Part shown: piece by piece, positions 7,350 to 14,600 of the stretch
Position numbering within the stretch: position 1 is the stretch's first letter
Layout of the letters: every line of letters starts with the position of its first letter
Assembly (NCBI GenBank): GCA_017938785.1
Contig: JAGBAU010000045.1
Span: 1 to 25,143, forward strand
Length of the DNA: 25,143 bases
Direction: 5' to 3'
Origin: Clostridia bacterium
GTDB lineage: Bacteria; Bacillota_A; Clostridia; Christensenellales; Aristaeellaceae
Position numbers and translations under genes: made by a program
The notes under the pieces: model-generated
The model's database searches: none
Seen by the model: the letters and a program-made list of their open reading frames with translations, nothing else
What the model was told of the DNA's origin: nothing

Positions 7350-8106
7350 GGTTTGTCACCTCGATGGGAATATTGGTTGGATAGAATCGTTTGGGAATAT
7401 TACGGTAGGGAATGACGGTATGCAGGGGAAGTCCGGCTGCGATTTGGGTGATTTCCTGCATCAGGTAATTGCAGATGCGCTTGCGCTCCTCCTCAATGGG
7501 ATTCTCAGAACAGAAGCGGATGGGCTTGCCGAAGTGCATCTGCTTAAGCCTGGGCGCGATGTACATGGGAACGAAGCTGAGTTCCTTCCCGGTCTTTTTC
7601 TGGTAGAGCCTGGCAACGTCCACAAAGCCCTCCTGGAACTTATACAGTATATTATTGAATTTTTCATCATATTCCGGAAAGATGACGACATTTGCGCCTT
7701 CAACCAGCCGGTTCAGGGTGGTTCGCAGGGTGGTGAGGATGCGCGCATCCCTGTAGACCGGAATTGTGTTTGCATTGTTGAACAACAGCACCGACAGCGG
7801 TGTGATGGCGTAGGAAAGCAGGCGGTAGAACCAGTGGGTGGCACGGGGCTTCTGGGACCAGAAATCCTGGAAGGCGTAGCCGGGAACCTCCTTTGCATTC
7901 ATCATCTGTGCCGCGCACCAGGTGTAGCGCTTTTCAGGGAAGTTGAGCTCGCAGGCAATGGGACCGTTCATCTGCGTGTGGTTGGCCACGATTACCACCG
8001 GCTCATCCGGCAGATTTTCCGCTCCGCAGATTTCCATCTTCGGATAGAATACATACAGCAGCCAAAGTACGAATCTATAGGCCGGCGAGGTTTTCTTTTC
8101 AGCCAT
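7330..8106 (-). CDS. PlsC-like lysophospholipid acyltransferase with altered HX4D box
   Basis: Protein of 258 residues resembling 1-acyl-glycerol-3-phosphate acyltransferases, which move an acyl chain onto a lysolipid at the membrane. Segments in order: hydrophobic N-terminus (10-22), 'ANHTQMNGPI' (41-50) at the place of the catalytic NHX4D box, 'NTIPVYRDARIL' in the middle (block II-like), 'VIFPEYDEK' at the place of FPEG, and 'VPMYIAP' near block IV. The histidine (His43) is present, but the position of the catalytic aspartate is Gly48, and the FPEG glycine is Tyr. It may be a divergent acyltransferase subfamily or use another acceptor. The gene is first in a two-gene unit with the PAP2 phosphatase; GGAGGAAG precedes the ATG. 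Confidence 0.8.
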   Translation of the reverse strand: MAEKKTSPAYRFVLWLLYVFYPKMEICGAENLPDEPVVIVANHTQMNGPIACELNFPEKRYTWCAAQMMNAKEVPGYAFQDFWSQKPRATHWFYRLLSYAITPLSVLLFNNANTIPVYRDARILTTLRTTLNRLVEGANVVIFPEYDEKFNNILYKFQEGFVDVARLYQKKTGKELSFVPMYIAPRLKQMHFGKPIRFCSENPIEEERKRICNYLMQEITQIAAGLPLHTVIPYRNIPKRFYPTNIPIEVTNHEKTGC

Positions 8107-8140
8107 TGCGCTTCCTCCAGTTGTTCTTTTGCAAAAAGTA

Positions 8141-8169
8141 ATTATATCAGGTGAGAGGAGAACTGTCCA
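8141..8169 (-). promoter_or_regulatory. Sigma-A promoter of the acyltransferase-phosphatase operon
   Basis: On the minus strand, TGGACA (8169-8164) and a perfect TATAAT (8146-8141) are spaced by 17 nt. The predicted leader before the ATG at 8106 is only about 28 nt. Confidence 0.7.
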
Positions 8170-8267
8170 GTAATGCTTTGTTCATTTTCCATTTTAAGAG
8201 GCAAAATAAACTCAGTTTGAACGAAACGGCATTTATGGGGCGAAAAGAGCTTTTTTTTCTGTGGTTC

Positions 8268-8296
8268 TTGTCAGCACAGGCAAAAAGTGGTATCCT
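8268..8296 (+). promoter_or_regulatory. Promoter of the GNAT-peptidase fusion gene
   Basis: TTGTCA at 8268-8273 and TATCCT at 8291-8296 are 17 nt apart, with the start codon at 8319. The location supports the downstream start rather than an in-frame ATG at 8151. Confidence 0.55.
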
Positions 8297-8318
8297 GTTT
8301 TCGTTGAAGGAGTATGCT

Positions 8319-9500
8319 ATGGAACTGTATGTAAAACGTTTTGATGAATTATCGCTCGATGAGCTCTATGAAATCCTGAAACTGCGCTGCGATGTATTCG
8401 TGGTGGAGCAGAACTGCGTCTATCCCGATCTGGATGATCATGACCAGCAGGCTGTGCATGTCTTTCTGCGCGATGAGGACGGAATCCAGGCCTACCTGCG
8501 CGTTTTGGACAGGGGCGTGCGCTTTGAGGATGTATCCATCGGCCGAGTGATTTCCATGAAGCGGCGCTGCGGGCTGGGCACGCGCATCCTGAAGACAGGT
8601 ATAGAGGTTGCACGTGAATACTTTGGCGCAAAGCGCATCACCATTGAAGCGCAGGTTTATGCCCGCAGGCTCTATGAAAACCTGGGCTTTGTTCAGAATT
8701 CCAGCGAATTCCTGGAGGATGGCATTCCGCACATTCGCATGACCTTGGAAATGAAGCCCAAAAGGAGCGTGTTCCTCACCAGCAGCCCCTGCGATGATGA
8801 TGTGCCGGAGGGTGTGGACCTGCCGTGCATCTTCTTTGAACGCAACAGCTTCGTGGAAAATCTGAAGAAGCGCGTGCCGGACGAGGCGCGCCTGCTGGTT
8901 GTGTCTGCGGATCCGCATGATTATGACATGAACGACGAAATGACCAATACCTTTGCGGATTGCTTCGAATTCCACGGTATGGAGCTGTCGGAAGTCAACA
9001 TTCTGGATGACCGCAGGGAACAGGACGCGGCGGAACTGGTGGCCAACAGTGATATTATTCTGCTGGGCGGCGGGCATGTGCCCACCCAGAGCGCGTTCTT
9101 CAATCGCATCGGTCTCAGGGTACTGCTGCGGGAATTTGAGGGCGTAGTGATCGGCATCAGCGCGGGCTCCATGAACTGTGCAAACATTGTGTATGCCCAG
9201 CCCGAATGTCCCGGCGAATCGCTGGATCCCTACTACCGGCGCTTTATGCCCGGTCTGGGACTTGCGGACGTGATGATCCTGCCCCACTACCAGAAGGTCA
9301 AAAACTACCGTCTGGACGGCAAGCGGCTCTACGAGGATATCACTTATGGCGACAGCTTCGGCCGCGAATTCATCGCCATGCCGGACGGAAGCTATGTGCT
9401 CGTGGAGGATGGAAGCGCACGTCTCTTTGGCGAGGGCTATCGCGTTGCGGAGGGAAAAATCAAACGCATCTGCAACGAGGAAGAAACTATTGAATTGTAA
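8319..9500 (+). CDS. Fusion: ElaA-like GNAT acetyltransferase + S51-type peptidase domain
   Basis: Protein of 393 residues in two parts. Residues 1-150 match the ElaA branch of GNAT N-acetyltransferases ('LSLDELYEILKLRCDVFVVEQ' region at 8-28, 'RRCGLGTRILKTGIE' as acetyl-CoA loop near 86-100, 'ARRLYENLGF' near 117-126). Residues 152-393 match peptidase S51 (dipeptidase E / cyanophycinase, with a class I amidotransferase-like fold): 'IILLGGGHVPTQ' near 246-257, the nucleophile elbow 'GISAGSMN' with Ser281, and 'LPHYQK' with His323. GAAGGA sits 8 nt before the ATG at 8319; the longer frame from 8151 adds unlike sequence and would include the promoter. Monocistronic, with its own terminator. Substrates are unknown; one domain could modify and the other cleave small peptides or acylated amino acids. 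Confidence 0.85.
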   Translation: MELYVKRFDELSLDELYEILKLRCDVFVVEQNCVYPDLDDHDQQAVHVFLRDEDGIQAYLRVLDRGVRFEDVSIGRVISMKRRCGLGTRILKTGIEVAREYFGAKRITIEAQVYARRLYENLGFVQNSSEFLEDGIPHIRMTLEMKPKRSVFLTSSPCDDDVPEGVDLPCIFFERNSFVENLKKRVPDEARLLVVSADPHDYDMNDEMTNTFADCFEFHGMELSEVNILDDRREQDAAELVANSDIILLGGGHVPTQSAFFNRIGLRVLLREFEGVVIGISAGSMNCANIVYAQPECPGESLDPYYRRFMPGLGLADVMILPHYQKVKNYRLDGKRLYEDITYGDSFGREFIAMPDGSYVLVEDGSARLFGEGYRVAEGKIKRICNEEETIEL

Positions 9501-9525
9501 AAGGCAGCCGTAAGGCTGCCTTTTT
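9500..9525. terminator. Bidirectional terminator between convergent genes
   Basis: A perfect 10-bp stem (AAAGGCAGCC / GGCTGCCTTT) with GTAA loop is flanked by T's on the plus strand and by A's (T's on the minus strand) on the other side. It can serve both the fusion gene and the convergent DeoR-type gene. Confidence 0.85.
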
Positions 9526-10291
9526 ACGGGATATCGAGACCTGGAAGGCGCCACTCATCTGGAAGCTGTGCATCCGTGATCAAAGTGTGCACTGCATTCA
9601 GCGGACAGATGCTGAAAAATGATGTAACGCCAACCTTGCTGTGGTCAAAGAGCAGAACCGCGTGGTCGCTGCGCTGGATGAGCAGCTTGCGAAAGAAGGC
9701 CTCCTCCTCGCTGGTATCAGTAAGCCCGCTCTCCAGGGTGACGCCGCGGCAGGAAAAGAAGGCATAATCGAAGTGGAACAGCGACAGGTTCTGCAGCGCG
9801 ATTGGACCGCTGTAGGACAGGCTGTTTCCGCCGAGGCTGCCGCCCACGGTGAATACCTGCGCATCCTTGAGACGGGACAGCTGCAGGCTGGTCTGCGCGC
9901 CGTCGGTGACGATGCGCAGATTCTTTTTGTTTTCCAGGAAGGGAACCATCATCGTGGCGGTTGAGGATGAATCCACAAAGATGGTGTTGCCGTCCTTCAC
10001 CATGGCCGCTGCCTTGCGGGCGAGCTCACGCTTGATCTCCTTGAATGCGGTTTCGCGCACGTAGAGGGGAATTTCCGCGAGCAGGCCATCCATCACCGCT
10101 GCGCCGCCGTGTACGCGGGTGATCTGACCCGCTTGGGCAAGGGCGTTTAGATCCCTGCGCACTGTGGCTTCATGCAGGAAGAATTCCTCGGATAACTGCC
10201 GTACCGAGGCGGAATGGTGCTTATTGATGTATTCCAGTATCATCTCACGCCGCTGGAAGGGCGTCAGGGTAGATTGTTCATAGTTGTTCAT
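9524..10291 (-). CDS. DeoR/GlpR-family transcriptional regulator
   Basis: Repressor-type regulator of 255 residues. Residues 10-66 form the winged helix-turn-helix of the DeoR family ('LTPFQRREMILEYINKHHSA' region, then 'EATVRRDLNALAQAGQITRVHGGA'). Residues 75-240 form the DeoRC sensor domain, an isomerase-like fold that binds phosphorylated sugars or related metabolites in known members; 'FVDSSSTATMMVPFL' and 'IVTDGAQTSLQLS' are typical of it. The ATG at 10291 is chosen because AAAGGTG lies 6 nt before it; a GTG three codons earlier would fall within that site. It is divergent from the glycyl radical operon and shares a promoter region containing a palindrome, so it most likely controls that operon and itself. 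Confidence 0.92.
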   Translation of the reverse strand: MNNYEQSTLTPFQRREMILEYINKHHSASVRQLSEEFFLHEATVRRDLNALAQAGQITRVHGGAAVMDGLLAEIPLYVRETAFKEIKRELARKAAAMVKDGNTIFVDSSSTATMMVPFLENKKNLRIVTDGAQTSLQLSRLKDAQVFTVGGSLGGNSLSYSGPIALQNLSLFHFDYAFFSCRGVTLESGLTDTSEEEAFFRKLLIQRSDHAVLLFDHSKVGVTSFFSICPLNAVHTLITDAQLPDEWRLPGLDIP

Positions 10292-10320
10292 ATTACGCAC
10301 CTTTAACGTTGATGAGAGTC

Positions 10321-10326
10321 ATTATA
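10321..10326 (-). promoter_or_regulatory. -10 box of the DeoR-type regulator promoter
   Basis: The minus strand reads a perfect TATAAT here, 30 nt upstream of the regulator's start codon. The matching -35 (about 10344-10350) is weak and falls on the palindrome, which suits autoregulation. Confidence 0.5.
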
Positions 10327-10345
10327 ACCATTTTATCGCCAGTTA

Positions 10346-10362
10346 TTGACGGGTTTCGTCAA
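10346..10362. promoter_or_regulatory. Palindromic operator candidate TTGACG-N5-CGTCAA
   Basis: Perfect 6-bp arms with a 5-nt centre. The left arm is also the -35 box of the forward promoter, and the site covers the -35 area of the divergent regulator promoter. A bound DeoR-type repressor would block both. The pairing with this regulator is inferred from position. Confidence 0.6.
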
Positions 10363-10374
10363 ATATCATACAAT
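10346..10374 (+). promoter_or_regulatory. Sigma-A promoter of the glycyl radical operon
   Basis: TTGACG at 10346-10351 and TACAAT at 10369-10374 are separated by 17 nt. The activase start codon is 37 nt downstream, preceded by GGGAGG. Confidence 0.7.
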
Positions 10375-10410
10375 ATACCCGTAAGAATTGTCAATCATCG
10401 GGAGGCTTCG

Positions 10411-11304
10411 ATGAGGGGAAAGATTTTCAATATTCAAAAGTTCTGCCTGCATGATGGACCGGGGATTCGTACCACGGTTTTTTTTAAGGGCTGCAACCTG
10501 CGCTGCGCATGGTGTGCAAACCCGGAATCCCAGGAAATGGATGTGCAGCTGACGCTGGATGCGGAAAAATGTACCGCCTGCGGCCGCTGTGCCAACATCT
10601 GCCCGACCGGGGCCAGGGAGATCGCAAACGGCAGGCTCGTCTTCGATCCAGAACGCTGCAATGGCTGCGGATTGTGCGTCGGCGAATGCCCGGTAAAGGC
10701 CATTGGACGGGAGGGCAAATCTGTTTCCGTCCATGAGATTGCCGCCGAGGTTTTGAAGGACCAGGTATTCTACAGCCATTCCGGCGGCGGAGTCACTTTC
10801 TCCGGCGGCGAAGTGCTCATGCAGCAGGAATTCGCCACGGAACTTGCACGGCTTCTTCGTGCGCAGGGCGTGCATGTTGCCGTGGAAACTGCGGCTGCGG
10901 TTCCGCCTGAACGTTTCCGCGCATTCCTTGATGAGATCGACTATGTGCTCGTCGACCTCAAGCATTACGATGATGAAGTACACCGCAAGGGTACCGGCGT
11001 CGGAAATGCAGAAATCCTTGAAAACATCCGCGCATTGAGGGAAAGCGGCCTCGGCTTCCTTGTGCGCATTCCTGTGATTCCCGGCTTCAATTCGTCTATT
11101 GAGGATGCACGGGGTTTTGCCCGTGTGCTGGGTGAAATGGACATCCGTGAAGTGCAGCTCTTGCCCTTCCATCAACTGGGCGAGCGCAAATATGCGCTGT
11201 TGGGCAGGGAATATGGCTTTTCCGGCGTATCCCAGCTGCACAGGGAAAATCTGCGTGAATATGCAGCTGAATTTGAGAAATCCGGCGTACATGCCATACT
11301 GTAA
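10411..11304 (+). CDS. Glycyl radical enzyme activating protein (radical SAM, two ferredoxin clusters)
   Basis: Activase of 297 residues that uses a [4Fe-4S] cluster and S-adenosylmethionine to abstract hydrogen from the glycine of its partner enzyme. The radical SAM cysteines are C28, C32 and C35 in 'CNLRCAWC'. An inserted ferredoxin-like region holds two further cluster motifs: C54, C57, C60, C64 and C83, C86, C89, C93. This arrangement is that of activases for glycerol-dehydratase-type, choline-lyase-type and arylacetate enzymes rather than the short PflA. 'FSGGEVLMQ' (around 131-139) is the conserved SAM-binding GGE motif. GGGAGG stands 6 nt before the ATG at 10411; an in-frame ATG at 10309 lies upstream of the promoter and can be dismissed. 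The partner gene begins 15 nt downstream. Confidence 0.95.
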   Translation: MRGKIFNIQKFCLHDGPGIRTTVFFKGCNLRCAWCANPESQEMDVQLTLDAEKCTACGRCANICPTGAREIANGRLVFDPERCNGCGLCVGECPVKAIGREGKSVSVHEIAAEVLKDQVFYSHSGGGVTFSGGEVLMQQEFATELARLLRAQGVHVAVETAAAVPPERFRAFLDEIDYVLVDLKHYDDEVHRKGTGVGNAEILENIRALRESGLGFLVRIPVIPGFNSSIEDARGFARVLGEMDIREVQLLPFHQLGERKYALLGREYGFSGVSQLHRENLREYAAEFEKSGVHAIL

Positions 11305-11319
11305 AGGAGATTATGTATT

Positions 11320-13716
11320 ATGGGACATTTCGGTACCTCCACCACGAGAATCCAGCGTTTCCGCCAGCAGCTGCTGGACATCGTGCCCGCCGTATGTACG
11401 GAGCGCGCGGTGCTGACCACCAAGGCCTATAAGGCCCATGAAATGGACCAGATCGTCCTCAAGCGTGCCTACATGCTCAAGGAAGTTCTGGAGAATATGA
11501 CCATATACATCGAGGATGAAACCCTCATCGTGGGCAACCAGGCCTGCGAAAATCGCGCTGCACCCATCTTCCCGGAGTATGCCATGGACTGGGTTGTGCG
11601 CGAACTGGACGATTTCGAAAAGCGCACCGGCGAACGCTTCATCATCTCCGAAGAAAACAAGCAGGTGCTGCGGGACATCTATCCCTACTGGAAAGGCAGG
11701 ACCCTGCAGGACAAGGGCTATGCATCCTATCCCGACAAGGCAAAGATGATCTACGACCTGGGCATCATCCGCAACGAAGGCAATATCACCTCCGGCGACG
11801 CCCATCTGGCCGTGGATTATGATACTGTGCTCAAGAAGGGCCTGAAGGATTATCGTGCCCGCACCCAGAAGAAGTTGGATGAACTGAACACCGCTAACCC
11901 GGACGAGATGAAGTCCTTCTATTTCTACCGCGCCGTGCTGATCGTCATCGATGCGGTGGAATGCTATGCCAACCGCTATGCGGACCTTGCAGAGGAACTC
12001 GCCGGGAAGGCCGAACCTGCACGCGCGGCCGAGCTCCTTGAAATGGCGCGCATCTGCCGCAAGGTTCCCATGGAACCGGCCCATAGCTTCCATGAGGCGC
12101 TGCAGAGCGTATGGTTTTTGCATGTGATCCTTCAGATTGAATCCAACGGACACTCTCTGTCCTTCGGCCGCTTCGACCAGTTCTGCTATCCCTGCTACAA
12201 AAACAGCCTGATGGATGGGGAAGATCCTGCATACCTGGATGAGTTGCTCGAAAACCTTTGGCTCAAGACCCTGACAGTCAGCAAGATTCGCTCTGCCGGC
12301 CACAGCCGCTTCCAGGCAGGCAATCCCATGTATCAGAATGTGACCATCGGCGGCCAGACCATCGATGGCAAGGATGCAGTAAACGAACTGAGCTTTGCCG
12401 TGCTGCGCACCGTGGCCCGCGTGCGCATGCCCCAACCGAACCTGACCGTGCGCTATTTCTCCGGCATGAGCCATGAATTCATGGCCGAGTGCATTGAGTG
12501 CATCCGCCTCGGCTTCGGCATGCCCGCATTCAACAACGATGAAATCATCGTAAAATCCCTGACCGACCGGGGAGTTACCCTGGAGGACGCCCGCAGCTAC
12601 AGCGCCATCGGCTGTGTGGAGGTGGGTGTGCCCGGCAAGTGGGGCTACCGCTGCACCGGCATGAGCTACCTGAACTTCCCCAAGACGCTGATGACCGCCC
12701 TGAACGACGGCGTGGATGTGAACACCGGCAAGAAGATCTGCGAGGGTATCGGCCACTTTGAGCAGATGGAGAGCTTCGATGATGTGATGCGTGCGTGGGA
12801 CAAGACCGCCCGCCAGCTCATCCGCATTGGTGTGACCCTGGACAACTGTGCGGATATGGTGGTTGAGCAGGAGGTTCCGGATATCCTGTGCTCCGCGCTG
12901 GTGGACGATTGCATCGAGCGCGGTCGACATCTCAAGGAGGGCGGCGCCCATTACGATATTATCTCCCAGCTGCAGGTGGGCATTGCGAATCTCGGCGATT
13001 CCCTTGCGGCAATCAAGAAACTGGTGTATGATGAGAAGAAGATCAGCCGCAGCCAGCTCTGGCATGCGCTGATGACCGACTACGAGGGGGAAGAGGGCCA
13101 GAGGATTCAGCGCCTGCTGCTGGACGCTCCCAAGTTCGGCGACGATGATGACTACGTGGACCAGCTCATCGTGCAGGGCTATGATACCTACCTGGATGAA
13201 ATCAAGAACTACCGCAACACCCGCTATGGACGCGGCCCCATCGGCGGCGGTTACTTTGCGGGAACCTCCTCCGTAGCGGCAAACGTGCCCCAGGGCGCAG
13301 GCACCTGCGCCACCCCGGACGGCAGAAAGTGGGGAGAGGCGCTTGCAGAGGGTTGTTCACCGGCCCATTCCAAGGATAAGAACGGTCCTACCAGCGTGTT
13401 TAAATCCATCTCTAAGCTGAAGACCGACCAGATCTTCGGCGGCGTGCTGCTGAACCAGAAGGTTGCTCCGGCCCTGCTGGAGAAGGAAGAGGACAAGCTG
13501 AAGCTGGAAATGCTGGTGCGCACCTTCTTTGATGTGCTCCATGGCTGGCATGTGCAGTACAACGTGGTTTCCCGCGAGACCCTGCTGGACGCCCAGAAGC
13601 ATCCGGAGAAGCATCAGGATCTGATCGTGCGCGTGGCTGGCTATTCGGCATTCTTCAACATCCTGTCGCCCCAGACCCAGAACGACATCATCGCCCGAAC
13701 CGAACAACAGTTTTAA
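11320..13716 (+). CDS. Glycyl radical enzyme, eliminase/dehydratase type, substrate unassigned
   Basis: Enzyme of 798 residues. The glycyl radical motif 'RVAGYSAFF' places the radical at Gly774, 24 residues from the C-terminus. The thiyl radical site is Cys432 in 'GCVEVGVPGK', with Glu434 two residues on. This CxE pattern marks the eliminases (glycerol, propanediol and hydroxyproline dehydratases, choline lyase) and argues against pyruvate formate-lyase, which has adjacent cysteines. 'ESNGHSLSFGRFDQF' with His278-Ser279 and a histidine at 162 parallel residues of glycerol dehydratase. However, where glycerol dehydratase has W-H-D just after the active-site loop (Asp447 binds substrate), this enzyme has C-T-G (445-447), so the substrate pocket differs. 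AAGGAG precedes the ATG. With the adjacent dehydrogenase it probably makes an aldehyde or ketone that is then reduced. Confidence 0.93.
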   Translation: MGHFGTSTTRIQRFRQQLLDIVPAVCTERAVLTTKAYKAHEMDQIVLKRAYMLKEVLENMTIYIEDETLIVGNQACENRAAPIFPEYAMDWVVRELDDFEKRTGERFIISEENKQVLRDIYPYWKGRTLQDKGYASYPDKAKMIYDLGIIRNEGNITSGDAHLAVDYDTVLKKGLKDYRARTQKKLDELNTANPDEMKSFYFYRAVLIVIDAVECYANRYADLAEELAGKAEPARAAELLEMARICRKVPMEPAHSFHEALQSVWFLHVILQIESNGHSLSFGRFDQFCYPCYKNSLMDGEDPAYLDELLENLWLKTLTVSKIRSAGHSRFQAGNPMYQNVTIGGQTIDGKDAVNELSFAVLRTVARVRMPQPNLTVRYFSGMSHEFMAECIECIRLGFGMPAFNNDEIIVKSLTDRGVTLEDARSYSAIGCVEVGVPGKWGYRCTGMSYLNFPKTLMTALNDGVDVNTGKKICEGIGHFEQMESFDDVMRAWDKTARQLIRIGVTLDNCADMVVEQEVPDILCSALVDDCIERGRHLKEGGAHYDIISQLQVGIANLGDSLAAIKKLVYDEKKISRSQLWHALMTDYEGEEGQRIQRLLLDAPKFGDDDDYVDQLIVQGYDTYLDEIKNYRNTRYGRGPIGGGYFAGTSSVAANVPQGAGTCATPDGRKWGEALAEGCSPAHSKDKNGPTSVFKSISKLKTDQIFGGVLLNQKVAPALLEKEEDKLKLEMLVRTFFDVLHGWHVQYNVVSRETLLDAQKHPEKHQDLIVRVAGYSAFFNILSPQTQNDIIARTEQQF

Positions 13717-13737
13717 TGAATACGGAGGTCTACTAAG

Positions 13738-14475
13738 ATGGACAGAGCAGCCTTTCTGAAGAATAAAACGGCCATCGTTACCGGCGCAGCAGGCGGCATC
13801 GGCGAGGCATTGTGCAAAAAACTTGCTTCCTACGGCATGAACCTGGTGCTTACCGGCCGCAAGGCGGAAACCCTGCATCCTCTGGCAGAGGAAATGCGTG
13901 GGCTCGGCGTGCAGGTCTGCGAATGCGTGGGCGATCTTGCACAGCTGGACTTTGTGGATGCAGTACTCGCAGCTGCACGCGAAAGTTTCGGTGGTGTGGA
14001 TGTGATCATCAACAACGCTGGTCTTTCCCACAACTGCACCGTGGATGAAATGACGCCTGAACTCTTTGACAGCATCATGCAGGTAAACGTGCGTGCACCT
14101 TACTTCATGTGCCAGCGTGCGTTGGATGACCTGCGCAAGTCCGATTGTGCCACCATCGTCAACATTTGCTCTGTTGTAGCCCATAAGGGTTATCCCAAGC
14201 AGAGTGTATACGCGGCGAGCAAGCATGCGCTCCTGGGCGTTTCCAAGTCCATGGCAAACGAGTGGTACAAGGAAAACATCCGCGTGCATGTCATCAGCCC
14301 CGGCAGCGTGTTCACGCCCATGATCGCCATGGTGCGCCCCGATCTGACTCCAGAGGGAATGATCCTGCCCGAGGATATTGCAGACATCATGGGATTTTAT
14401 CTGGAAATGCGCAAGACCAACTGCGTGGTGGATGAAATTGAAGCCCACCGCGTCACCAAGGAGCCCTTCGCATAA
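13738..14475 (+). CDS. Short-chain dehydrogenase/reductase
   Basis: Classical SDR of 245 residues, Rossmann fold, cytoplasmic. Cofactor motif 'TGAAGGIG' (15-22), 'INNAG' (91-95), catalytic Ser145, Tyr158 and Lys162 in 'YAASK'. An arginine after the second strand ('LTGRK', Arg41) suggests preference for NADP(H), as in FabG-type enzymes; this is a family rule, not proof. GGAGG precedes the ATG, 21 nt after the glycyl radical gene, and a terminator follows, so it is the last gene of that operon. The context suggests it reduces the carbonyl product of the radical enzyme, or oxidises a hydroxyl to prepare its substrate. Annotation as a ketoacyl-ACP reductase would be possible by similarity but is not supported by the neighbours. 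Confidence 0.9.
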   Translation: MDRAAFLKNKTAIVTGAAGGIGEALCKKLASYGMNLVLTGRKAETLHPLAEEMRGLGVQVCECVGDLAQLDFVDAVLAAARESFGGVDVIINNAGLSHNCTVDEMTPELFDSIMQVNVRAPYFMCQRALDDLRKSDCATIVNICSVVAHKGYPKQSVYAASKHALLGVSKSMANEWYKENIRVHVISPGSVFTPMIAMVRPDLTPEGMILPEDIADIMGFYLEMRKTNCVVDEIEAHRVTKEPFA

Positions 14476-14480
14476 GAACC

Positions 14481-14511
14481 AAAAGCCGTACGAACAACGT
14501 ACGGCTTTTTA
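14481..14511 (+). terminator. Rho-independent terminator of the glycyl radical operon
   Basis: A perfect 12-bp stem (AAAAGCCGTACG / CGTACGGCTTTT) with the loop AACAA is followed by T's. It is also usable in reverse. It separates the operon from the MATE gene promoter. Confidence 0.88.
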
Positions 14512-14534
14512 TGGTTAAGATGATGCGATAAGCC

Positions 14535-14563
14535 TTGTGCTTCCATCCGAAAACAGATATAAT
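14535..14563 (+). promoter_or_regulatory. Sigma-A promoter of the MATE-GDPD-FAD operon
   Basis: TTGTGC at 14535-14540 and TATAAT at 14558-14563 with a 17-nt spacer, 37 nt ahead of the MATE start codon. Confidence 0.65.
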
Positions 14564-14600
14564 TATACTTAGAGATTTATGGCAAAAAACGGAGGAAACT

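Noticed and set aside
8151..8318. N-terminal extension of the GNAT-peptidase gene from the ATG at 8151
   Set aside because: The extension spans the promoter at 8268-8296 and matches nothing in the family, while the ATG at 8319 has a good ribosome binding site and begins exactly at the GNAT domain.
11320..13716. Calling the glycyl radical enzyme pyruvate formate-lyase or glycerol dehydratase
   Set aside because: The active site has a single Cys followed by V-E, not adjacent cysteines, which excludes formate-lyase. The residues after the active-site loop differ from glycerol dehydratase at the substrate aspartate.
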